Counted from the stretch's first letter, positions 6,201 through 13,709 are shown. The stretch: 32,244 nucleotides of DNA from Thiobacillus sp. UBA2186 (GCA_002327405.1 DCVO01000187.1:1-32244); one strand, 5' to 3'. Numbers and translations are program-made. The notes: a model not told the origin generated them from the sequence alone.

Positions 6201-6500
6201 ATGAGCAGAATGCACAACCCCCCGCACCCCGGCGAAGTATTGCGTGACGGACTGTTCGCCGACACCGGGCTGACCGTAACCGATTTCGCCAGGCGCATTG
6301 GCGTGACCCGCGTGGCGCTCTCGCGCGTGCTGAACGGCAAGGCCGGCATCAGCGCCGACATGGCGATTCGCCTCGCCGCCGCCCTCGGTGGCAGCGCCGA
6401 ATCGTGGCTGCACATGCAGGCAGACTATGACTTGTGGCAAGCGCAGAAAGCGCTCAAGCGCGTAGCCGCCAAAATCGAGCCGCTGAAGCTTGCGGCTTGA
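6201..6500 (+). CDS. higA: HigA-type antitoxin, Xre family
   Basis: The 99-residue protein begins MSRMHNPPHPGEVLRDGLFA, the classic HigA N-terminus, followed by the helix-turn-helix TVTDFARRIGVTRVALSRVL and NGKAGISADMAIRLAAALGG. ACAGGAGCATCGAC provides a strong ribosome binding site 23 bp after the toxin stop. The toxin-first order is normal for higBA. HigA neutralises HigB and represses the promoter. The antitoxin frame is intact although the toxin is frameshifted, as often seen in decaying modules. Confidence 0.92.
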   Translation: MSRMHNPPHPGEVLRDGLFADTGLTVTDFARRIGVTRVALSRVLNGKAGISADMAIRLAAALGGSAESWLHMQADYDLWQAQKALKRVAAKIEPLKLAA

Positions 6501-6592
6501 ACCAGCGACTTTTTTTCAAGTTAAATGATGCTGACCCTTTAGTTCGCAGTTAAGACGCATCCAAGACTGCGGCGTGAAGCGGCAGCTAGAAC

Positions 6593-7306
6593 CTACCAGA
6601 GATCCTCAAGGGTCAAGTGAGCCGTATCCCCCTTCCGTACCTCCAAGATTACCGGGCCATGCTCGATATATATGCGATCAAATGTCGGAGTGCCTTCCCA
6701 GACATCCGCGATTTTTGGCAAAAGGCGCTGGGACGCTCTCTGTAAATGCACATTAGGAATTGGGAGGTTGTTATAGATTGCTAGCCAGCTCTCCGTATAC
6801 TTCATGAAATCGAGGCGTTTAAGTTTTTCGAGCTTTGTGCGCACAACGCTTTCCATGTAGAGGGCCCATTCTTCTTCCGGGCGATCACCGACCCAGGGGG
6901 GCGCAGTGAGGACACCTTGCCGAAGAATTTCGCGCATTTCCTCGACAGTTTTATGAGGGCTATCCCACCTGAAGTGTCCGGGGTCAAGCAGTACTTCAGG
7001 GAACTCACGTTCGGCGATTGCCGAAAACGCCGCATATTGCTCGGAAATGGCCTCAGTTACTTCGACTCCGACCTGAAGCAAACTCTGCAGCACCAGAAAA
7101 TCTGGCCTGTCACGATGAGTTACCGAAAGCGGAAAAGCCAGTCGTCCGTGCTTGTCGAGGGTAGAAAGCAGCCTGCAAATAACCCACCTTTCGGTATGTG
7201 CTGTCTTTCGTCCCTCAGTTCTTTGTGGGACAGTAATGTCGATTGACCGCAATAAGTCACGGAGCGATCCGCTGTCGCACGTTAAAGCGATATCGATAGT
7301 CGTCAT
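6593..7306 (-). CDS. Unrecognised protein, possible PD-(D/E)XK-like fold
   Basis: The 237-residue protein starts MTTIDIALTCDSGSLRDLLR. It contains RPDFLVLQSLLQVGVEVTEA, an Asp followed 13 residues later by E-V-T-E, which resembles the D-x(n)-E-x-K core of restriction-endonuclease-like nucleases but lacks the Lys. Later segments (KLEKLKRLDFMKYTESWLAI and PTFDRIYIEHGPVILEV) look like alternating helix and strand. There is no signal peptide. Base composition is more AT-rich than the nif genes, in line with acquisition. The nuclease idea is a weak inference; I know no named family for it. Confidence 0.7.
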   Translation of the reverse strand: MTTIDIALTCDSGSLRDLLRSIDITVPQRTEGRKTAHTERWVICRLLSTLDKHGRLAFPLSVTHRDRPDFLVLQSLLQVGVEVTEAISEQYAAFSAIAEREFPEVLLDPGHFRWDSPHKTVEEMREILRQGVLTAPPWVGDRPEEEWALYMESVVRTKLEKLKRLDFMKYTESWLAIYNNLPIPNVHLQRASQRLLPKIADVWEGTPTFDRIYIEHGPVILEVRKGDTAHLTLEDLW

Positions 7307-7349
7307 CAGTTAAAGAAAATCAGAGTCGAATACTTTTAGTCTCACCGGG

Positions 7350-7382
7350 GGAAAGAATTAATTCAGCCCGGCACCTTTATTC
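7350..7382. repeat. Imperfect inverted repeat, left copy
   Basis: This copy has the core AATTCAGCCCGGCACCTTTA. An inverted copy lies at 9041-9073 with about four differences over 33 bp. The two enclose a two-gene AT-rich segment. Confidence 0.7.
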
Positions 7383-7456
7383 CACGCGCCGACGTAGCCG
7401 GTCGCATGGAACCGGTTGCTGGGCGATCCGTAGGGAATGCGCAGACATAACATGCA

Positions 7457-8179
7457 CTAACTCTGGACATTCCGCGTGACAACCTTCAGCTGTACCAATG
7501 CCTTCATCACGTTTTCCATCTGCTGATCGACATCGTTGATACCACTCTTCCGATCATAGATATAGATAAGCATTTCCATAGTGGCTTTGAAGCACCTCGC
7601 TGCGTTGGAATACTTGTAGGCCGAGAACTTCCAGTCGACGCCAACGGGAATGTCCGGTCGAACACATGTCTGCCTCAGTTCGAGCGAAGGATGAACCGCC
7701 ATATCTCGATACTTAAGAATCTGCGAAATGTTCCGCTTGAACTGCCCAGTCTCTTCTGCACCAAGTCTGTAGACGCGTCGTATAACTTCGGCAATCTGCT
7801 TGTCCCGTCCTGTGCCGTTGTCTTTCCATTTCTGGATGTCATCTTGGCTCAGTTTGGAAAATGGACGGAGTTGCTCATATAGAGCGTCAAGCGCTATTCC
7901 GCAGGCCACAAAAACTTGGAGTGATGGCTCAAGCTCCGCCACCAACAGTTCTCGATTTGCCTCCTCGATCGAGCCCCACCGCGCTTTGAGCTCGTCAGAT
8001 GTTTGTTTAGCTTGAAATAGCTGGTCATTCGCGATACGAAGCCATATGGGAAGTACGTTGTAGGCCGTAGAAAGGATCAGCTTTGAATTGACCGACCCGG
8101 ATTCATCGACCTCAATGGTGAGATCTCCAGGCAGAACCCCAACCTTCATTCCCTCGAATACCAAAACGCCTTCAGTCAC
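7457..8179 (-). CDS. Unrecognised protein in an accessory segment
   Basis: The 240-residue protein begins MTEGVLVFEGMKVGVLPGDL. The central part is helical and charged (KARWGSIEEANRELLVAELE; QIAEVIRRVYRLGAEETGQF), followed by ILKYRDMAVHPSLELRQ, a pattern seen in helical proteins that carry an R-x-x-x-x-H stretch. I cannot name the family. There is no membrane segment. It lies with the zinc-ribbon gene at 8273 between two inverted repeats and is AT-rich compared with the flanking nif DNA. Confidence 0.75.
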   Translation of the reverse strand: MTEGVLVFEGMKVGVLPGDLTIEVDESGSVNSKLILSTAYNVLPIWLRIANDQLFQAKQTSDELKARWGSIEEANRELLVAELEPSLQVFVACGIALDALYEQLRPFSKLSQDDIQKWKDNGTGRDKQIAEVIRRVYRLGAEETGQFKRNISQILKYRDMAVHPSLELRQTCVRPDIPVGVDWKFSAYKYSNAARCFKATMEMLIYIYDRKSGINDVDQQMENVMKALVQLKVVTRNVQS

Positions 8180-8272
8180 GTCTTCTCCTATGCAAAACGT
8201 CTGAATTCACCGGACTTGCGCGCCTTTTTGCGCAGGTCCAGTGGAATGATAGGTGGGCGTTAGGGGGGACAC

Positions 8273-8977
8273 TCAACCAGGGAGACTCATGCGCGACGCA
8301 GCCATGGCTTCGGGTACTTTCTTCTCGGAAAGATTTTGTCCAGCATCAACAATTCGACAACCTAGCCCGTCAATGTCGCCTTTTCCGTGGCCCGAGTAGT
8401 CGGCAGTACACCACAAGACAGCGCACGCATGGAGTGTTCCGTCTTTTGAGCTAAACGGGCAATAGAGTTGCTCAGAAGATGATTTGATAAACATCCATGG
8501 TTTTTCGTGGTACCGCCAAATAATTGCGTCTGATTTTTTGCACCAGACAAGAAGCCTATCTTCAAAAAGACGCTCCGCCTGTTCAGCGGACAATTCGAGT
8601 TTCTTGTTTAGGAATGAGTCCTTCACCCCACGGACTGCGGCGACGATTCCACCGACAAGCCCCATGCCCTGCACCACGTCAAGTGCTGCACTACGTTTTT
8701 CATCGCCCTCAACAAGAGCTAGGTGATTTCGGAAAACTAATAGCGTGTTGCGCTTCTCCAGCCATTCATACCCAGTAGGAAACGAAGCTTTCCCCTTGAA
8801 TGGAAGCCACCATCGAGTTTCTGGGATACCAAAGGAAAGGCGTGTGGAAACTTCACGTACAGCATTCGGAGCTTTTTGATGGTTATTAGAAACTGGTATG
8901 GAGCCTAGAGAATTTCCGCATTGTGCGCAGAAGCGATCGTCATCGTTTACCTGGATGCCGCATTGACTACAAAACAT
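8273..8977 (-). CDS. Zinc-ribbon-containing protein of unknown function
   Basis: The 234-residue protein opens with a double-knuckle zinc ribbon, MFCSQCGIQVNDDDRFCAQC, then a short linker (about residues 24-45) and a unique globular region. That region has a Gly/Val-rich segment (VVQGMGLVGGIVAAVRGVKD) that may contact membrane or form a hairpin, and a region rich in Trp and Cys (LLVWCKKSDAIIWRYHEKPW). The start is supported by GGGAGAA before ATG 8977. I know no specific function; N-terminal zinc ribbons of this kind are common in uncharacterised bacterial proteins. Confidence 0.8.
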   Translation of the reverse strand: MFCSQCGIQVNDDDRFCAQCGNSLGSIPVSNNHQKAPNAVREVSTRLSFGIPETRWWLPFKGKASFPTGYEWLEKRNTLLVFRNHLALVEGDEKRSAALDVVQGMGLVGGIVAAVRGVKDSFLNKKLELSAEQAERLFEDRLLVWCKKSDAIIWRYHEKPWMFIKSSSEQLYCPFSSKDGTLHACAVLWCTADYSGHGKGDIDGLGCRIVDAGQNLSEKKVPEAMAASRMSLPG

Positions 8978-9040
8978 TACTATTCTCCCTTGGTGACGCC
9001 CAACAGTTAATCAGGAGACCCATGGGTCCGGGTGTTCTTT

Positions 9041-9073
9041 GAATTAAAGGTGCCAGGCTGAATTGATCTTTCC
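9041..9073. repeat. Imperfect inverted repeat, right copy
   Basis: The reverse complement carries AATTCAGCCTGGCACCTTTA, paired with 7350-7382. It overlaps the region just beyond the end of the 99-residue gene at 9075. Confidence 0.7.
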
Positions 9074-9074
9074 T

Positions 9075-9374
9075 TTACGAAATCTGCCTCAAAAAGGCAA
9101 CCAGATTACCACCAGAAAAGCCTTCAGTATTGAGGTGCAGTTTTTCCCACAACTCCAAAATCACTTTTTCATGTGTATTTGGCAGTCGTCCCCCTACACC
9201 ACCACAGCCCGGCGTTGAGAGGGTAAGTTTTATTGGATTGCTGTCAATTAAAACACGTACGCAAAAAGAAACCCCGTCCGCACGTCTTCGATTTATCTGT
9301 TCATTAATCCATTGAGGCGTAGCATCCTTAAGTTCTCTTTCGCTTTCACCAATTCGAACCCTAATCATGTCCAT
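9075..9374 (-). CDS. Unrecognised 99-residue protein
   Basis: The protein starts MDMIRVRIGESERELKDATP and continues WINEQINRRRADGVSFCVRV, a Gly-rich loop (TPGCGGVGGRLPNTHEK) and the C-terminal EGFSGGNLVAFLRQI. I have seen similar small proteins in accessory regions but cannot name the family. It is intact, with GGGG before the start. AT-rich composition fits the acquired segment around it. Confidence 0.7.
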   Translation of the reverse strand: MDMIRVRIGESERELKDATPQWINEQINRRRADGVSFCVRVLIDSNPIKLTLSTPGCGGVGGRLPNTHEKVILELWEKLHLNTEGFSGGNLVAFLRQIS

Positions 9375-9576
9375 ACCCCTATGATTTGATTAACAATCAT
9401 TGCAACACGATAAGCAACAATGAGCCAACTCAAGCAACTTGGGGGAATATTTCAGGCTCGACTTATTTCCCTTCACAATTATTTATCCACGAAAGTAAGA
9501 AACATAAAATACGTCTTTTGGCCTAGTTAAGAGATTACCAGTCTTCGTGCGTCACCACGGCACTGCACACCTATGG

Positions 9577-10329
9577 CTATTTCACGCCAGCGTGAATACG
9601 GTCAAAAGTATTCGCCATCTCGTCCAGGCTGATGTCCGTTACCCGTGCGGGGGCGAAGACATCGGCGCCGGACAGCCAGGCGGGCTCGCTGTCCTCGTCG
9701 TCCAGGGCGATGGAGAGGGCGTGGTTGAGTTCGTAGGTGGCCCAGACGTATCCGGCATCGCGCAGGGCGGATTGCATGGCGTTCTGTACTAGGCTGCGCA
9801 CCATCATGTGGGACATGGAAAGCGGGATGCCTTCGAGACGGCCGGCGGCGGCTTCCGCGCAGGCGCGCTTGTCGTGGGAGGCGTGGCCGCGGCAGGCCAG
9901 CGGGCGCGCGGGGTAGATGACGCAGATGCCCTTGGCGATGAAGGGGCAGCGGCGGCGCAGCGCCACGCGCTGGCGTTCGTCGCGGTCGCGGGTCGCGCCG
10001 TCGGCTTCGGCGATGCGTTGCCGCAGGTCGATGCCGGCCTGTTTCAGGGCGGCATCCGCCGCGCGGATGTAGCGCGCCAGCATCAGCGTTTCCGGCGCCG
10101 TCGCGATCACCCGTATGGTGCAGCACGTCGCGCAGCCCTTGTGGCAGGCGATGGGGGGCTGGCCCTCCGCCTGCACGGCCACGTTGCCCTCGAAGCTGCT
10201 GTAGGCCTGCGACATCAGCGCGGGCACCAGGTCGTCGTTGCCGTGCCACTGCGCCAGGGTCTCGGCGAAGGCCTGGTGCTGGGCCTTGAAGAAGGCCAGT
10301 GCGCCGTCTTCTTCAGTGTCCCGAGTCAT
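9577..10329 (-). CDS. YkgJ-family cysteine-cluster protein
   Basis: The 250-residue protein has the YkgJ/CxxCxxCC pattern: ACHKGCATCCTIRV (about residues 61-74), then RRRCPFIAKGICVIYPARPL followed by ACRGHASHDKRAC. The family is thought to bind zinc or iron through these cysteines, and no reaction is firmly known. GGAAAGAAG precedes ATG 10329. It is the last of four genes of a minus-strand operon with a sigma-54/NifA promoter at its head, so a role in metal handling for nitrogenase is a reasonable inference, not shown. Confidence 0.88.
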   Translation of the reverse strand: MTRDTEEDGALAFFKAQHQAFAETLAQWHGNDDLVPALMSQAYSSFEGNVAVQAEGQPPIACHKGCATCCTIRVIATAPETLMLARYIRAADAALKQAGIDLRQRIAEADGATRDRDERQRVALRRRCPFIAKGICVIYPARPLACRGHASHDKRACAEAAAGRLEGIPLSMSHMMVRSLVQNAMQSALRDAGYVWATYELNHALSIALDDEDSEPAWLSGADVFAPARVTDISLDEMANTFDRIHAGVK

Positions 10330-10362
10330 CTTCTTTCCGTCTTTCGTCCGCGATGACGCGCA

Positions 10363-10665
10363 CTAGATATCCTCTTCCATGGCATCCATCGAGATCAGTT
10401 GCTGGCGCAGCGCCATGTGGGCGTAGAAATTTTCCTTCGGGTCCAGCAAGGGGTCGCTCTGCAATGCCCTGATCGCCAGTTCGTCATGCAGGTAAATGCG
10501 GCAGGCCTTGAGGGCCTGTTCCAGCACCGCGACGCTGGCATCGAAGTCTTCCGGCGCCTGACCCGATCCATGGGTGGCCTGCACCTTGCGCACGAAGTCG
10601 TCGCGGTCGAAGGCGAACCAGGCGTGCGCCCGGCCCTGATGGGGAATTTCTACGATATAGATCAT
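10363..10665 (-). CDS. Unrecognised 100-residue protein, nif-linked operon
   Basis: From ATG 10665 the protein reads MIYIVEIPHQGRAHAWFAFD, then RDDFVRKVQATHG and a helical C-terminal half ending SMDAMEEDI. An in-frame upstream extension to 10797 only translates an intergenic hairpin repeat and is rejected. I do not recognise the family. It is third of four genes in the minus-strand operon, 33 bp before the YkgJ gene. The start has only a weak GGAT upstream, possibly because the repeat has replaced the original leader. Confidence 0.7.
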   Translation of the reverse strand: MIYIVEIPHQGRAHAWFAFDRDDFVRKVQATHGSGQAPEDFDASVAVLEQALKACRIYLHDELAIRALQSDPLLDPKENFYAHMALRQQLISMDAMEEDI

Positions 10666-10698
10666 GATCCGGTCATCCCACTCTTTTTTAAAAATCCA

Positions 10699-10847
10699 GC
10701 CACAGAGGTCACAGAGAGCACAGAGAGCACAGAGATTCCCGGTAAGGCAGGATCGTGGATTTTCCGAGCCGTGTGAGGAGGCCGAAAAGTTTTGCAACTT
10801 GCAGGTTTTTCTCTGTGCCCTCTGTGTTCTCTGTGGCTTGCATTTGA
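10699..10847. repeat. Long hairpin repeat, GCCACAGAG/CTCTGTGGC family
   Basis: The arms GCCACAGAGgtcacagagag and ctctgtgttCTCTGTGGC can fold back on each other. Related copies are at 12105-12237 (variant), 17477-17786 (variant), 22035-22147 and 23041-23158. It lies inside the minus-strand operon. Confidence 0.8.
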
Positions 10848-10858
10848 CTTTTGCGTCT

Positions 10859-11167
10859 TTAATCGCGCGCGGCCAAGGCTTTTTTCTGCACGAGGCGCAT
10901 GCGCTCGGCCAGGCCCTGCGGGCTGGACTCGAATTCGGCGCGCGCTGCCTTGAGCGCGTTGTTCGCGGCCAGCGCCTCTTCCCAGGTCAGCGGCACGCGG
11001 CCCGCCATGTGGGTGGCGTCGGGCGCGGCGGCGGCGATGCGTTCGCGGTTGGGGTGGTAGATGACCGGATCGATGTCCTCGGCTTCCTTCACGCCATCGA
11101 GATAGATGGCAGTGCCGATGACTTCCAGCTTGCGGCCGTCGGAGAGGGTTTTGATCAGGACTGTCAT
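10859..11167 (-). CDS. Unrecognised 102-residue protein, nif-linked operon
   Basis: The protein begins MTVLIKTLSDGRKLEVIGTA with GGAGCAACCCC before the ATG. The N-terminal half looks like a beta-rich small domain (IYLDGVKEAEDIDPVIY), the C-terminal half is a charged helix (WEEALAANNALKAARAEFES; AERMRLVQKKALAARD). I know no family for it. It is second in the minus-strand operon. A hairpin repeat lies on each side (11215-11300 and 10699-10847). Confidence 0.7.
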   Translation of the reverse strand: MTVLIKTLSDGRKLEVIGTAIYLDGVKEAEDIDPVIYHPNRERIAAAAPDATHMAGRVPLTWEEALAANNALKAARAEFESSPQGLAERMRLVQKKALAARD

Positions 11168-11214
11168 GGGGTTGCTCCATTGCTTGGGCCGAGTTCTAGT
11201 GGGTTAAGCATCGT

Positions 11215-11300
11215 TGCGCCCTCACCCCAACCCCTCTCCCCGAGGGAGAGGGGCTTTTCTTCCCTCACCCTCGGGGAGAGGGACCAAGGGTGAGGGCGCA
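11215..11300. repeat. Hairpin repeat with TGCGCCCTCACCC arms
   Basis: The outer arms TGCGCCCTCACCC and GGGTGAGGGCGCA are perfect inverted repeats, with further GAGGG hairpins inside. The copy at 26432-26596 has the same arms but an extra internal insert. Confidence 0.85.
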
Positions 11301-11347
11301 GGACATGAAGCATTTCACCGATTACCAAACAATGAACCCTGGCTCGG

Positions 11348-11938
11348 TCAAACCGGCCGGTTCTCGCCGGGGTCGCGCACCGGGCCCATGACTTTCAAGC
11401 CTTCCTCGTAGCTCATGCCGGGAAAGCTGCCGGAGAACTTCAGCGCGGTGTCGGCGACCTTGTCGACCTTGCCCGCAGTGTCCAGCTTTTTGAGGTCGTT
11501 GCGCTCCAGGTACAGCAGTTCCAGCAGTTCGTTGTACACCGTGGCTTCGTCGATGGGCAGTACGTAGAAGGTCTTGCCGTCGTAGGGCACCTGATACTTC
11601 TTGCTGAGGTCGATGTTGTTGCAGTAGAGGAAATACTTGCCGTCGGGCTTGAGCGCGGGACCCATGGCATCGGCGAGCGGCTTGAGATATTCGAAGGACA
11701 GCAGGTAGGCCGCCATGAAGTCGAGGCCCGGATCACCCTCCTTTGCCACGGCGATCACCTGGTCGGCGGTGATTTCGGGCGGGCGCGCCTCGTCGGCGAA
11801 TTGCTGTGCGAACTTGATGGCGATTTCGCCGCGGAAGCCAAAGCGCCCGGCGGTGCCGGTGGCGCCCTTGAACACGGGATTCTGCAGGCGTTTTTCTGCT
11901 TCGAGTTGTTTGAAGGCGGTCTGGTCTAGCGTGGTCAT
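11348..11938 (-). CDS. Unrecognised 196-residue protein, first gene of a NifA-controlled operon
   Basis: From ATG 11938 the protein starts MTTLDQTAFKQLEAEKRLQN. It contains GRFGFRGEIAIKFAQQFADE, KEGDPGLDFMAAYLLSFEYL, KYFLYCNNIDLSKKYQVPYD, EATVYNELLELLYLERNDLK and SFPGMSYEEGLKVMGPV. It appears soluble and globular, with a single cysteine and no metal motif. The longer frame to 12037 would begin upstream of the sigma-54 -12 element at 11986 and is rejected. I recognise no family. A strong sigma-54 element and a perfect-palindrome NifA site upstream make it a good candidate for an undescribed nif-associated gene. Confidence 0.8.
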   Translation of the reverse strand: MTTLDQTAFKQLEAEKRLQNPVFKGATGTAGRFGFRGEIAIKFAQQFADEARPPEITADQVIAVAKEGDPGLDFMAAYLLSFEYLKPLADAMGPALKPDGKYFLYCNNIDLSKKYQVPYDGKTFYVLPIDEATVYNELLELLYLERNDLKKLDTAGKVDKVADTALKFSGSFPGMSYEEGLKVMGPVRDPGENRPV

Positions 11939-11985
11939 GCTTGTGCTCTTTGCAATGGTTGGAAAAAGTGGGTTCGACTTCTCCA

Positions 11986-12002
11986 ATGCAAGAGCGATGC
12001 CA
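11986..12002 (-). promoter_or_regulatory. Sigma-54 promoter of the YkgJ operon
   Basis: On the minus strand TGGCATCGCTCTTGCAT matches TGGCAC-N5-TTGCA with one mismatch. Transcription would start near 11975, about 37 bases before ATG 11938. Confidence 0.75.
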
Positions 12003-12070
12003 GCCGCGGCAATCCGCCCAAGTGCATGATGCGGCAAAGCTTTACGCGCCTCATCGCACCGTATGGGACG

Positions 12071-12086
12071 TGTCGCAAACGCGACA
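12071..12086. promoter_or_regulatory. NifA upstream activator sequence, palindromic
   Basis: TGTCGC-AAAC-GCGACA is a TGT-N10-ACA site that is also a perfect 6-4-6 palindrome. Its centre is about 103 bp upstream of the inferred minus-strand start site. Confidence 0.7.
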
Positions 12087-12104
12087 GAACGGCAAAAAAC
12101 CTTG

Positions 12105-12237
12105 AACGCAGAGGCGCAGAAAAAGAATCAGTAACAGGGAGGTTAAGAGAGGCAAGGGAGTAGTTCCTTGTTTCCTCCCTTATCCTCCCATGCCTCCCTG
12201 TAAAAGTTTTTTTGGGTTTTCACAGCGTCTCTGCGTT
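12105..12237. repeat. Long hairpin repeat between two divergent nif promoters
   Basis: The outer arms AACGCAGAG and CTCTGCGTT enclose a second imperfect pair (ACAGGGAGGttaagagaggc against gcCTCCCTGT). It lies between the two NifA sites 12071-12086 and 12256-12271 and fills most of the 487-bp gene-free stretch 11939-12425 not taken by promoter elements. Confidence 0.75.
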
Positions 12238-12255
12238 CCAGATTGTTTTTGCCTT

Positions 12256-12271
12256 TGTCGCAAAACAGACA
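12256..12271. promoter_or_regulatory. NifA upstream activator sequence for iscS
   Basis: TGT-CGCAAAACAG-ACA matches TGT-N10-ACA and shares TGTCGCAAA with the site at 12071. Its centre is about 113 bp upstream of the inferred iscS operon start site. Confidence 0.65.
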
Positions 12272-12349
12272 AAGCCTACACAGGCAGGCGCATGCCTTGG
12301 GTGCAATTAAGTCCCGGCTATTCAAGCAGTTAGCGATTTATCGGGCACA

Positions 12350-12365
12350 TGGCACATGAGTTGCT
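12350..12365 (+). promoter_or_regulatory. Sigma-54 promoter of the ISC operon
   Basis: TGGCACATGAGTTGCT is a perfect match to TGGCAC-N5-TTGCT. Transcription would start near 12376, 50 bases before the iscS ATG. This also decides the iscS start, because the in-frame GTG at 12384 would leave almost no leader. Confidence 0.82.
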
Positions 12366-12425
12366 TTTAGCCAGTCAGAGGCGGTGCATCCCTTCACCGC
12401 CAGACCCGAGCAAAGCGAGACGCCC

Positions 12426-13637
12426 ATGCCCAAGCTGCCCATCTATCTCGATTACTCCGCCACCACGCCGGTCGATCCGCGCGTGGCGGAGAAGATGATT
12501 CCTTACCTGACGGAACAGTTCGGCAATCCCGCCTCGCGTTCGCACGCCTATGGCTGGGAGGCGGAAAAGGCCGTGGAACAGGCGCGCGAAGATGTCGCGA
12601 ACCTGGTCAACGCCGAACCCAGGGAAATCGTGTGGACCTCGGGCGCGACCGAATCGGACAATCTCGCCATCAAGGGCGCGGCGCAGTTCTACAAGGGCAA
12701 GGGCCGCCACCTCATCACGGTGAAGACCGAGCACAAGGCCGTGCTCGACCCCTGCCGTGAACTGGAGCGCCAGGGCTTCGAAGTCACCTATCTCGACCCC
12801 GAGCCGAACGGCCTGCTCGACCTGGACAAGTTCGCGGCCGCCATCCGTCCCGACACCATCCTCGCCTCGGTCATGCACGTGAACAACGAGATCGGCGTAA
12901 TCCAGGACATCGGGGCCATCGGCGAACTCTGCCGTTCCAGGGGCGTGATCTTCCATGTGGATGCCGCGCAATCCACCGGCAAGGCGCCGATCGACCTGGC
13001 CAAGCTCAAAGTCGACCTGATGTCCTTCTCCGCGCACAAGACCTACGGGCCCAAAGGCATCGGTGCGCTCTACGTAAGAAGGAAACCGCGCGTGCGACTG
13101 GAAGCGCAGATGCATGGCGGCGGCCACGAGCGCGGCATGCGCTCCGGCACGCTGCCCACGCACCAGATCGTCGGCATGGGCACGGCCTACAAACTCGCGG
13201 CCGAGGGGATGGCCGCGGAAAACGAACGCATCCGCATGCTGCGCGATAGGCTGTGGGCCGGCGTCAGCAGCATCGAGGAAATCTATCTGAACGGCGACCT
13301 GCAACGGCGCGTGCCGCACAACCTGAACGTCAGCTTCAATTTCGTCGAGGGCGAATCGCTGATGATGGCGCTGAAAGACATCGCCGTGTCCAGCGGTTCG
13401 GCCTGCACCTCGGCCAGCCTGGAGCCCTCCTACGTGCTGAAGGCGCTGGGCCACAGCGACGAACTCGCGCACAGCTCGATCCGCTTCTCCATCGGCCGCT
13501 TCACCACCGAAGAAGAAATCGATACCACCGTGCAGCTCCTCCACAAGCACGTGGCCAAGCTGCGCGAACTGTCGCCGCTGTGGGACATGCACCAGGCCGG
13601 CATCGATTTGAACACCGTGCAGTGGGCGGCACATTGA
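12426..13637 (+). CDS. iscS: IscS-type cysteine desulfurase
   Basis: The 403-residue PLP enzyme removes sulfur from L-cysteine as a persulfide for Fe-S cluster assembly. The pyridoxal lysine is K205 in SFSAHKTYGPKGIGALYV and the persulfide cysteine is C327 in SSGSACTSASLEPSYVLKAL, in the long-loop ISC-type context. Length and spacing match E. coli IscS (K206, C328) more closely than shorter NifS proteins. It heads an iscS-iscU-erpA-iscA-hscA-fdx operon with no iscR visible, and a sigma-54 promoter instead. It is therefore probably a nif-dedicated ISC paralogue used in place of NifS. A housekeeping isc operon elsewhere is likely but cannot be checked here. Confidence 0.95.
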   Translation: MPKLPIYLDYSATTPVDPRVAEKMIPYLTEQFGNPASRSHAYGWEAEKAVEQAREDVANLVNAEPREIVWTSGATESDNLAIKGAAQFYKGKGRHLITVKTEHKAVLDPCRELERQGFEVTYLDPEPNGLLDLDKFAAAIRPDTILASVMHVNNEIGVIQDIGAIGELCRSRGVIFHVDAAQSTGKAPIDLAKLKVDLMSFSAHKTYGPKGIGALYVRRKPRVRLEAQMHGGGHERGMRSGTLPTHQIVGMGTAYKLAAEGMAAENERIRMLRDRLWAGVSSIEEIYLNGDLQRRVPHNLNVSFNFVEGESLMMALKDIAVSSGSACTSASLEPSYVLKALGHSDELAHSSIRFSIGRFTTEEEIDTTVQLLHKHVAKLRELSPLWDMHQAGIDLNTVQWAAH

Positions 13638-13641
13638 ATTA

Positions 13642-13709
13642 AGTGAAGGGGGAAGGGTGTTACGGCTTGGTGCTTTTACCCTTCTCCCTTCCCCCTTCTC
13701 CCTTCACTA
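13642..13709. repeat. Hairpin repeat between iscS and iscU
   Basis: The arms AGTGAAGGGGGAAGGGTG and the corresponding CCCTTCCCCCTTCTCCCTTC form a long stem; the outer AGTGAAGGG/CCCTTCACT is perfect. It sits inside the operon. Confidence 0.8.

Noticed and set aside
7383..7450. A short minus-strand frame reading RIPYGSPSNRFHATGYVGAW that might be a gene remnant.
   Set aside because: It has no start or signal and I could not match it to a protein family; it may be part of the repeat next to it.
8180..9074. Possible integron attC sites around the minus-strand unknown genes (GCGTTAGG near 8259, GCCCAAC near 8998).
   Set aside because: The short boxes do not pair with matching partners at the right distance, and there is no integrase in the window.
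10666..10797. In-frame N-terminal extension of the gene at 10363-10665.
   Set aside because: It translates the CACAGAG hairpin repeat (CALCALCDLCG-like peptide), not a conserved protein.
12375..13634. A 419-codon open frame on the minus strand over iscS.
   Set aside because: It is a shadow frame caused by high GC; the plus strand encodes a complete IscS with catalytic residues.
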